The notes under the pieces were generated by a model that saw only the letters and a list, made by a program, of their open reading frames with translations, made no database searches and had not been told where the DNA came from. Both the position numbers and the translations under genes were made by a program. Shown here in pieces: positions 1-4,987 of a stretch of DNA of 6,111 bases (positions are counted from its first letter, which is position 1; each line of letters opens with the position of its first letter). Source of the stretch: JBAZKV01 sp964443545 (GTDB taxonomy: Bacteria; Margulisbacteria; WOR-1; JAKLHX01; JBAZKV01); the NCBI GenBank assembly GCA_964443545.1, contig CAYUCV010000051.1, forward strand, positions 1-6,111, given 5' to 3'.

Positions 1-1
1 G

Positions 2-367
2 GGAGGCGTGCGCATAGCCTACAATCTTGACATAGACAGTGCCGTGACACTGTATCTTTTTGATACCAGCGGCAGGCTGGTGTGGAAACAGGACCAGCAG
101 AGCGGCTTTACAGGAGGGACCGCGGGCTACAACGAGGTGGTCTGGGACGGCAACGACATAGGCGGAAGGGTCCTGCCCAACGATGTCTATCTGCTAAGGG
201 CCGTCGAAAAGGGGACAGGCAAGGTGCTTGGCAAGTGCAAGATAGTTATACTGCGAAGCTCCTCAGCCAAGCCGGATATAAATACCTTTGCTGCTTTAGG
301 AGGTTTGGTCCTGGTGGGGCTAATAGGCATCAGCGGCATGATCTGGAATAAATTCGGACGTTCATAA
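2..367 (+). CDS. C-terminal end of a membrane-anchored extracellular protein with a FlgD-like Ig domain (5' partial)
   Basis: The frame is open from the window edge, so this is probably the tail of a longer protein whose start lies upstream. About 121 residues are visible. Residues 3-85 look like a FlgD-type Ig-like beta-sandwich: 'VTLYLFDTSGRLV', then 'EVVWDGNDIGGRVLPNDVY', then a 'GKVLGKCKIVIL' closing strand. In bacterial surface proteins this fold is often the last module before an anchor or sorting signal. A short linker is followed by a hydrophobic stretch at about residues 95-115 and then NKFGRS, which suggests a single C-terminal membrane anchor with the folded part outside the cytoplasm. 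A GTG at position 8 could act as a start, but a 119-residue protein would have no signal peptide, so I read it as internal. The family match is by eye, and the role of the whole protein cannot be told from this fragment. Confidence 0.75.
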   Translation, partial: GGVRIAYNLDIDSAVTLYLFDTSGRLVWKQDQQSGFTGGTAGYNEVVWDGNDIGGRVLPNDVYLLRAVEKGTGKVLGKCKIVILRSSSAKPDINTFAALGGLVLVGLIGISGMIWNKFGRS

Positions 368-626
368 GGAAAAATCCTCAAAACCCTTGTCTTTATACAG
401 TTATATTGATAAAATATATTCCGTACGCCTTTATATATATTAAGACCGTTGAATTCTAGGAGATTCAATTGGTGTTGTTTACTAAATTGCAGGTTTGCGG
501 CTATCTAAAAGTGGTTTTCCCCATATCAATCGTTATTTGTAGACATATTATATTTCAAACAGCTTATTCTGCTCCCCAAACTTGGAACAGGAAAGTGTCC
601 GCTATTATGATTTCAGGAGGTAAAAT
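368..626. other. AT-rich intergenic spacer upstream of the DGR target gene
   Basis: This 259-bp spacer is clearly richer in A and T than the flanking genes and has no convincing coding frame on either strand. It holds a weak sigma70-like promoter candidate (387-415), a small inverted repeat TTGAAT-8 nt-ATTCAA (449-468), and the ribosome-binding site of the next gene (AGGAGG, 615-620). I see no clear terminator for the upstream gene, no tRNA, and no recognisable riboswitch. Confidence 0.6.
387..415 (+). promoter_or_regulatory. Possible sigma70-type promoter for the DGR target gene
   Basis: TTGTCT (387-392) and TAAAAT (410-415) are separated by 17 bp in the AT-rich spacer. This is a fair match to TTGACA/TATAAT with ideal spacing. 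It would give a 5' untranslated region of roughly 200 nt before the ATG at 627. In DNA this AT-rich such matches arise by chance, so the call is tentative. Confidence 0.3.
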
Positions 627-1469
627 ATGAGAAAGATGTTCTTGTCAGTAATAGGATTGGTCCTGATAGCGGCGGGGATGGTGTCATGCGCGGAGAAAGC
701 TTTTGCCGAGCAGTCGGGAGGGTCGCCGACTTCAACATCGACATCGTATATAAAGCAGCTGTATACGAGTTTTGAGGCCTTGGGTTACGGTTCAGACACA
801 GCCTCTCCGGACTGGGGCGCGTACTGGAACAGAATCAAGACCGCGGGCTCATGGACGCCGACGGGGGATGCTGTGGCGGCGGATGTGGCGTCGGGAAAAA
901 CATTCTTCGGCAGCTCAAGGACTCTGCTGACCGGGACGGCGGCGGGCGGCTCTTACGGCCTGCCCAGGACCGGCTATATAACAAAAGAAGCTGAAGGCGA
1001 CGACGGCACGTATCACGCGGGCAAGCCAACATACCCTGCCGACCAATACACAGCCACTCCGGGCAAATCTAACTCTGTGACAGACAACGGGACCGGATTG
1101 ATCTGGATCAAAGACCACGCCGCGATAGGGACCGTGGGCGGCTATAATTTTTCAAGCACAATGTCCTGGAATAATGCTCTTCTTGCGGTGGCGGCATTGA
1201 ACGCCTCCAACGGCGGGGCAGGCTACGACGGCTCCAACCAGTGGCGGCTGCCGAACCTAAAAGAACTGCAGTCACTTGTGGATTACGGTAGATTTAATCC
1301 GTCAATAGACCCGATTTTTACGTCGCAGTCCGATTACTATTGGTCGGGCACTACGCTCGCGGGCTCCACAGTCGTCGCGTGGCCCGTCGATTTCTACCGC
1401 GGCTTCGTCAGCCACGTCTATAAGGACGTCGGCCCCGGCTATGTCCGTCCAGTCCGCACTGGCGAGTGA
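627..1469 (+). CDS. DGR target: exported lipoprotein-like protein with C-terminal DUF1566/Lcl_C (C-type-lectin-like) variable domain
   Basis: This 280-residue protein is the diversified product of the retroelement. The start is set by AGGAGG (615-620), 6 nt before the ATG. Residues 1-27 form a signal peptide. Cys21 in 'GMVSC' could be a lipobox cysteine, with signal peptidase I cleavage after 'AFA' as the alternative; either way the protein is exported. Residues 84-94 ('AADVASGKTFF') resemble a short motif I know from DUF1566 and phage tail proteins. Residues 150-277 look like the Lcl_C/DUF1566 domain, with TDNGTGLIW, WRLPNLKELQSLVDY, YWSGTT and a final GYVRPVR. This is a C-type-lectin-related fold used by many DGR targets for ligand display. 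The VR covers residues 233-280, reaching the last codon. Compared with the template, 19 residues differ: 237, 244, 246, 247, 249, 250, 253, 255, 257, 258, 260, 262-265, 268, 270, 271 and 280. The scaffold residues W239, W252, F256, Y272 and VRPVR are kept. The ligand is unknown; a surface-binding role is inferred. Confidence 0.92.
   Translation: MRKMFLSVIGLVLIAAGMVSCAEKAFAEQSGGSPTSTSTSYIKQLYTSFEALGYGSDTASPDWGAYWNRIKTAGSWTPTGDAVAADVASGKTFFGSSRTLLTGTAAGGSYGLPRTGYITKEAEGDDGTYHAGKPTYPADQYTATPGKSNSVTDNGTGLIWIKDHAAIGTVGGYNFSSTMSWNNALLAVAALNASNGGAGYDGSNQWRLPNLKELQSLVDYGRFNPSIDPIFTSQSDYYWSGTTLAGSTVVAWPVDFYRGFVSHVYKDVGPGYVRPVRTGE
1324..1467 (+). repeat. DGR variable repeat (VR)
   Basis: This 144-bp segment at the 3' end of the target gene aligns without gaps to the template repeat at 1800-1943 (offset 476). 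There are 28 differences and 116 identities. At all 28 differing sites the TR base is A; the VR base is T at 11, G at 9 and C at 8. The first 11 bp are identical, and bases 1439-1463 form a 25-bp identical block near the 3' end, as expected for the initiation-of-homing region. The repeat overlaps the TGA stop (1467-1469). Homology ends sharply on both sides. Confidence 0.97.
1439..1463 (+). promoter_or_regulatory. Putative initiation of mutagenic homing (IMH) block with embedded hairpin
   Basis: This 25-bp block is the longest TR/VR identity without a mismatch (TR copy 1915-1939) and sits at the 3' end of VR, where cDNA integration is primed in characterised DGRs. It contains a perfect hairpin, CCAGT-CCGC-ACTGG (1449-1462), with a 5-bp stem and 4-nt loop. 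The base just after the block differs (G1464 in VR, A1940 in TR), which could help mark VR as the target and TR as the donor. Assignment is by position and by analogy to the Bordetella phage system. Confidence 0.65.
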
Positions 1470-1484
1470 TTTGGCATTTTGACA

Positions 1485-1567
1485 TTTCCGCCCCGAGCGG
1501 ACTTGTCCTGAGCGACGAGCGGTGAGCTTGTCGAACCGCGAGGAGTCGAAGGAGCGAGGGGCGGAAA
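1485..1567. repeat. Palindromic spacer element between VR and the TR-RT frame
   Basis: The ends of this 83-bp element form a perfect 10-bp inverted repeat: TTTCCGCCCC (1485-1494) and GGGGCGGAAA (1558-1567). Inside are smaller palindromes: TCCGC-5 nt-GCGGA (1487-1501), which uses part of the left arm, and GCGGT-11 nt-ACCGC in the middle. The core is rich in GAGCG and TCGAAGGAG words, like dispersed intergenic repeats I recall from metagenome-derived genomes. It may be an interspersed repeat, a structured part of the TR transcript, or the downstream cruciform that some DGRs need for target recognition. There is no U-tract, so it is not a convincing terminator. Confidence 0.5.
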
Positions 1568-1580
1568 AAATAAAGGATCA

Positions 1581-1597
1581 GGGAGGTGAATATGATG
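1581..1597 (+). promoter_or_regulatory. Strong ribosome-binding site and start codons upstream of the template repeat
   Basis: GGGAGG (1581-1586) lies 5 nt before ATG 1592 and 8 nt before ATG 1595, an ideal Shine-Dalgarno arrangement. The frame it opens runs uninterrupted through TR and into the reverse transcriptase. This decides between a long product starting here and a short RT starting at ATG 1952, which has only a weak CCGGGG upstream. Confidence 0.6.
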
Positions 1598-3169
1598 AAA
1601 AACGAATTCAGCGGCCGGCATCCTAACAGCAGCCTGAATCCCTCTACTGAGGCAGGAGCGGGGAGCGAGCTTGAGGATACTCGGCGTCCTTCCCGCCTAA
1701 ACGGCATGAGAAGTCAGGAGCAGCTTCCCTTGAATTTCAAGGCCGGCTCTCCGGTGGCCCCCCTGTCCGCAAAGGGGGGAGAAAGAGGAAGGACAAATAC
1801 GCAGTCCGATAACTATTGGTCGGGCACTACGAACGCGGACAACACAGACAACGCGTGGAACGTCAATTTCAACAACGGCAACGTCAACAACGACAATAAG
1901 GACAACGGCAACAACTATGTCCGTCCAGTCCGCACTGGCAAGTATCCGGGGATGCGGCCGCTGAATTCCAATGTCCTGTTCAGCCTGTCAAACATCTATT
2001 CGGCCTATCTTAAATGCAGAAGGAAAAAACGCAATACCGTCAACGCCCTGAAATTCGAGATGGACCAGGAAGAAAAGCTCCTGAGCCTGCAGGAACGGTT
2101 AATTGACAGGACATACAAGCCCGGGCGGTCGATCTTGTTTGCCGCGACCAGGCCAAAGTTGAGGGAAATATTTGCCGCCGATTTTGAGGACCGGATCGTC
2201 CACCATATCCTGGTGGGGGAGCTTGAAAAATTCTGGGAGCCGAGGTTCATCCACGATTCTTACGCCTGCAGGAAGCAAAAAGGCGTCCACGGGGCGGCCA
2301 TGAGGGCGCAGAAGTTCATCAGGCAGGTCAGCGCCAACGGGACAAGACAGGCCTTCTATATCAAGCTGGATATCAGGAACTTCTTCAATACGCTGGATAA
2401 AAAAGTTCTCTCGGACATTATTTCACCGAAGGTGAAAGACCCGGAGCTGTTATGGCTGTTCAACACAGTCCTTGGCCACGACTGCACAAAAAATTATGTC
2501 CTCAGGGACCGCGCGGGGCTTTTGCGCGGAGTGCCGGCACATAAAAGCCTTTTCACCCGGGTCCCGGAAAAAGGACTGCCCATCGGCAACCTCACGAGCC
2601 AGTTCTTCGCGAACGTGTATCTTGACCGGCTGGACCAGTATGTAAAGAGGGTTTTGAAATGCCGCCATTACATCCGTTACGCCGATGATTTTGTTCTCTT
2701 CGGAAGGGACAAGCGGCAGCTCCTTGACCTGGCGCAGATGATAAAAGTTTTTCTGGAAGAAAAATTGCTTTTGTCCCTTCACCCCGGAAAGACGTCAGCG
2801 GTTGGAACAAGCAACGGATTGGATTTTGTCGGATATATCCTCTATCATGACCATATCCTGATAAGGAGAAGGGTGGTCAACAATCTTAAGAAAAGATTAT
2901 CATGGTTCGGCGCCAGGCTGCCCTGGCAGGAGCACGGCAGTCCCGCAGCGCTGGACCGTGAGAGTGAACTGCTCCCGAGTCTGTTCGATTGCCTGAATTC
3001 TTATCTGGGGCATTTCAGCTGGGGCAATCATTATCGGCTGGCCGGGTCCTTAGTGAAAAAATTCAAGTATTTGGAGCGGTATTTCGAGCTTGATCTGCCG
3101 GCCCTGTCTTTGAAAAGGAAACATTCAGTGCCGCAGATGGCCGGGGCGCTCCCGTGCGGGACTTATTAA
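1592..3169 (+). CDS. DGR reverse transcriptase, in one open frame with the template repeat
   Basis: This enzyme would copy TR RNA into adenine-mutagenised cDNA for transfer to VR. From ATG 1592 the product is 525 residues; from ATG 1952 it is 405 residues, a normal DGR-RT length, and RT homology begins only there. Numbered from 1952, I see the N-terminal 'IDRTYKPGRS' and 'DRIVHHILVGELE...FIHDSYACRKQKGVH' region, motif A 'YIKLDIRNFF' (Asp140), the DGR-diagnostic 'IGNLTSQ' motif (211-217, in place of the QGxxxSP of retroviral-type enzymes), the catalytic YADD (243-246), a 'GLDFVGY' motif, and a thumb-like 'CLNSYLGHFSW'. All catalytic aspartates are present. Residues before 1952 are the TR translation (Asn-rich) preceded by a polar segment with no recognisable domain. 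The frame is stop-free and the Shine-Dalgarno is strong, so translation through TR is possible, but the fold needs only the later start. The Avd gene follows 15 bp downstream. Confidence 0.93.
   Translation: MMKNEFSGRHPNSSLNPSTEAGAGSELEDTRRPSRLNGMRSQEQLPLNFKAGSPVAPLSAKGGERGRTNTQSDNYWSGTTNADNTDNAWNVNFNNGNVNNDNKDNGNNYVRPVRTGKYPGMRPLNSNVLFSLSNIYSAYLKCRRKKRNTVNALKFEMDQEEKLLSLQERLIDRTYKPGRSILFAATRPKLREIFAADFEDRIVHHILVGELEKFWEPRFIHDSYACRKQKGVHGAAMRAQKFIRQVSANGTRQAFYIKLDIRNFFNTLDKKVLSDIISPKVKDPELLWLFNTVLGHDCTKNYVLRDRAGLLRGVPAHKSLFTRVPEKGLPIGNLTSQFFANVYLDRLDQYVKRVLKCRHYIRYADDFVLFGRDKRQLLDLAQMIKVFLEEKLLLSLHPGKTSAVGTSNGLDFVGYILYHDHILIRRRVVNNLKKRLSWFGARLPWQEHGSPAALDRESELLPSLFDCLNSYLGHFSWGNHYRLAGSLVKKFKYLERYFELDLPALSLKRKHSVPQMAGALPCGTY
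1758..1779. repeat. GC-rich hairpin just upstream of TR
   Basis: CCCCCCT (1758-1764) and AGGGGGG (1773-1779) form a perfect 7-bp stem with an 8-nt loop, ending 20 bp before TR. It would be very stable in the TR transcript. No T-run follows, so it is not a typical intrinsic terminator. It may be a structural element of the TR RNA or a dispersed intergenic repeat. Confidence 0.5.
1800..1943 (+). repeat. DGR template repeat (TR)
   Basis: This is the invariant donor copy of the VR. It has 48 adenines, of which 28 correspond to a changed base in VR; no C, G or T of TR is changed. The adenines are concentrated in AAC/AAT codons in the same frame as VR, so the translation has 15 Asn residues, typical of TRs selected for maximal codon randomisation. 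The IMH-like block (1915-1939) and hairpin CCAGT-CCGC-ACTGG (1925-1938) are shared with VR. TR ends 8 bp before ATG 1952 of the RT core. The RNA spanning TR and its flanks is the expected cDNA template, but its ends cannot be placed from sequence. Confidence 0.97.
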
Positions 3170-3184
3170 AGGAGGCGGAAAAAC

Positions 3185-3532
3185 ATGACGGCATATTATG
3201 AGCAGCTGCCGGTTTACAGGCAGTCGCTGGACCTTACGGTATGGACGGAAGAAGCCGTCAGGAGCTTTCCGCGGTACCACAAATACACTATCGGGAGCGA
3301 GCTGAGAAATACAAGCAGGGAAATAACGCTTTTGGTAGCGGCGGCGAACACAAAGAAGAACAGAAAAGAGATACTGTTGAGGGCAAGAAACAAGATAGAG
3401 GAGCTGAAGCTTTTGATCAGGGTCTGCATGGAACTGAAGATATTCAGGAGTTTTCGCTCATATGAGCACGCAATCAGGCAGATCGCCGGGATCGCAAGAC
3501 AGACTGAGGGATGGCTTAATAGAAGTTCATAA
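3185..3532 (+). CDS. avd: DGR accessory protein, Avd-type four-helix bundle
   Basis: This 115-residue, strongly basic, all-helical protein starts at ATG 3185 behind GGAGG (3171-3175), 15 bp after the RT stop. The motifs 'FPRYHKYTIGSELRNTSREITLLVAAAN' and 'LLRARNKIEELKLLIRVCMELKIF' match the four-helix-bundle family that includes Avd, the essential DGR accessory factor. In the Bordetella phage system Avd is a pentameric ring that binds the RT and nucleic acid and is needed for mutagenic cDNA synthesis. Length and gene order (target-TR-RT-Avd) fit. Related four-helix-bundle proteins also occur inserted in ribosomal RNA genes, but the tight coupling to a DGR RT makes the Avd role the best reading. 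The stop lies inside the first 34-bp direct repeat. Confidence 0.88.
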   Translation: MTAYYEQLPVYRQSLDLTVWTEEAVRSFPRYHKYTIGSELRNTSREITLLVAAANTKKNRKEILLRARNKIEELKLLIRVCMELKIFRSFRSYEHAIRQIAGIARQTEGWLNRSS

Positions 3533-3556
3533 AGTTATAAAGTTTGTAAAGTTGGG
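3523..3556 (+). repeat. 34-bp direct repeat, left copy
   Basis: This copy overlaps the end of the Avd gene and matches 4936-4969 at 32 of 34 bases (differences at 3546 and 3554). Internally it is built of AT-rich near-repeats of 8-9 bp (ATAAAGTT, ATAAAGTTT, GTAAAGTT). A further shared word, GGAAGTTAAAA, follows each copy (3580-3590 and 4990-5000). The two copies bracket the AlbA_2 regulator gene. Confidence 0.85.
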
Positions 3557-3600
3557 AAAGGGAAAGAGATGAAAGGAGAGGAAGTTAAAAGGATAAAGGG

Positions 3601-4953
3601 ATGAACAAGAAGGAGCTTGATTTTATCTTAAAGAAGGGGGAAGGGCTGAAGGTCGAGTTCAAAGAAGCCCTTGACCCGAAGAGCCTGGCCAGGGAATTGG
3701 CCGCTTTCGCCAATTCGGAAGGGGGCAGGGTGCTGCTTGGTGTAAAGGACAACGCGCAGGTAAAAGGCATTAAGATAGATAATAAAATGAAATCCGAGAT
3801 CCAGGATGTCGCGAGAAATTGCGACCCTCCAATTCAAATAAGTCTGGAAAGCTTTAAGAATATTTTGGTAATAAATGTTGAGGAAGGGAAAAACAAGCCG
3901 TACAGATGCTCTGCGGGTTTCTTTTTGAGGCAGGGGACAAATTCCCAAAAATTATCGACCCAGGAAATAAGGGATTTCTTTGACAAAGAAGGCAAGATCC
4001 TGTTTGATGAAAGAGAAAGCCCGGTAAAGGGTTTTTGCAAAGATCTTGTCGCGGCGTACCTGAAGATGGCGGGGATCGACGCTTCTCCCGATAAAGCAAC
4101 ACTGATCAATCTCGGGGCATTGAGCAGGAAGGGCTTCCTGAATAATTCAGGAGTTTTATTCTTCACGAAGGCCCCCAAAAAGGTCGTGGTCAATGCCTAC
4201 ATTACCTGCGCGAGATACAAAGGCACAGAAAAAGTAAATGTCATTGACAGGAAGGATTTTGAAGGGGACCTGATCTCCCAGGTCCGGCAGGCGCTTGAAT
4301 TTGTCAAAAGGAACACGCGGCTGGAATACAAGATCAAGGGGCTTTATAGGCATGAGATCCCGGAATATCCCGCCGAAGCTGTCAGAGAAGCGGTTCTGAA
4401 CGCTGTCATGCACAGGGACTATAACGAGAAAGGGGCAAATGTCCAGATAGACATTTTTGACGACAGATTGACCGTCACAAATATCGGGGGGTTGATAAAG
4501 CCGTTAACCAAGGAAAAACTCGGGACTCTTGCCGTCAGAAGAAACCCCCTTATTGCCGACCTATTCCATAGAATTCATTTTGTCGAAAAAATGGGCAGCG
4601 GAATAAAAAGGATAAGAGAAGAATGTAGAAAGCACGGGAATGTCGGTTTCGAGGTAGAAACCAACGGATATTTTGTCGCGAAGTTCAAGCTTGGAAAGAG
4701 GCTTATTGCAGGGGTGGGAGAAAAGGTGGGAGAAAAGGTGGGAGAAAATCTGAGCGGCAATCAACAGGCTATTCTCCGGATCATTTCTGAAAATAGATTT
4801 GTATCGATAAAAGAGCTTTCTAAAAAAATCGGTATCGCGGAAAAGAACATAGAAGTTAACCTGGCTAAACTCAAAGAAAAAGGCCTGCTTAAAAGAATTG
4901 GCCCGGATAAAGGCGGGCATTGGGAGATAAGTAGAAAGTTCATAAAGTTATAA
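3601..4953 (+). CDS. AlbA_2 (Schlafen-like) / GHKL-ATPase / winged-helix putative transcriptional regulator
   Basis: This 450-residue protein has the usual architecture of COG2865-type putative regulators. Residues 14-125 form the AlbA_2 domain, with 'E.LKVEFKEAL', 'ELAAFANSEGGRVLLGVKD' and the 'FFLRQGTNSQ' end strand. Residues 255-345 are a GHKL-like ATP-binding module (HATPase_c_4 type), with the N-box-like 'EAVLNAVMHRDY' (263-274), 'DRLTVTNIGGL' and 'KMGSGIKRI'. A VGEK-VGEK-VGEN linker (372-383) leads to a winged helix at 387-442 ('VSIKELSKKIGI...NLAKLKEKGLLKRIG...GGHW'). AAGGA (3589-3593) sits 7 nt before the ATG. An 11-codon frame (3569-3604) overlaps the ATG by four bases and might couple translation. 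The protein probably binds DNA and senses a nucleotide, but its target is unknown. Flanking 34-bp repeats suggest it may be a separate module placed next to the DGR rather than a core component. Confidence 0.85.
   Translation: MNKKELDFILKKGEGLKVEFKEALDPKSLARELAAFANSEGGRVLLGVKDNAQVKGIKIDNKMKSEIQDVARNCDPPIQISLESFKNILVINVEEGKNKPYRCSAGFFLRQGTNSQKLSTQEIRDFFDKEGKILFDERESPVKGFCKDLVAAYLKMAGIDASPDKATLINLGALSRKGFLNNSGVLFFTKAPKKVVVNAYITCARYKGTEKVNVIDRKDFEGDLISQVRQALEFVKRNTRLEYKIKGLYRHEIPEYPAEAVREAVLNAVMHRDYNEKGANVQIDIFDDRLTVTNIGGLIKPLTKEKLGTLAVRRNPLIADLFHRIHFVEKMGSGIKRIREECRKHGNVGFEVETNGYFVAKFKLGKRLIAGVGEKVGEKVGENLSGNQQAILRIISENRFVSIKELSKKIGIAEKNIEVNLAKLKEKGLLKRIGPDKGGHWEISRKFIKL
4714..4749 (+). repeat. 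Three 12-bp in-frame tandem repeats (VGEK linker)
   Basis: The unit GTGGGAGAAAAG occurs three times in a row (the last ends in AAT), encoding VGEK-VGEK-VGEN between the ATPase and winged-helix domains of the regulator. Similar VGEK linkers are familiar in this family. The copy number could change by slippage without shifting the frame. Confidence 0.9.
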
Positions 4954-4969
4954 AGTTTATAAAGTTAGG
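4936..4969 (+). repeat. 34-bp direct repeat, right copy
   Basis: This copy overlaps the end of the regulator gene, contributing its last codons (FIKL) and TAA stop, and matches 3523-3556 at 32 of 34 bases. It lies just before the start of the next gene, as the left copy lies before the regulator. Confidence 0.85.
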
Positions 4970-4987
4970 GAAGTTGAAAACAGAAAA

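Noticed and set aside
187..468. 93-codon minus-strand frame reaching into the AT-rich spacer
   Set aside because: Most of it is antisense to the FlgD-like domain; it has no ribosome-binding site or family motif.
449..468. TTGAAT-8 nt-ATTCAA inverted repeat as an operator
   Set aside because: Six-base arms in AT-rich DNA are expected by chance, and no matching regulator or promoter position supports it.
582..611. TTGGAA-18 bp-TATGAT promoter-like pair before the target gene
   Set aside because: Transcription would begin at about 618, inside the Shine-Dalgarno of the gene it would serve, so it is unlikely to be its promoter.
1408..1707. 99-codon minus-strand frame across VR end and the palindromic spacer
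   Set aside because: The composition reflects the repeat-rich GC palindromes, and it lies antisense to VR and the TR leader.
1831..1914. AAC-rich stretch that looks like a microsatellite or low-complexity repeat
   Set aside because: It has no regular period. The AAC codons are explained by TR design, aligning one-to-one with substituted codons in VR.
3569..3604. 11-codon upstream frame overlapping the regulator ATG by four bases
   Set aside because: Too short to support as a gene. The overlap could allow translational coupling, but the regulator has its own AAGGA at proper spacing.
3834..4193. 119-codon minus-strand frame
   Set aside because: It lies antisense to the AlbA_2 regulator, whose domains are continuous through this region.
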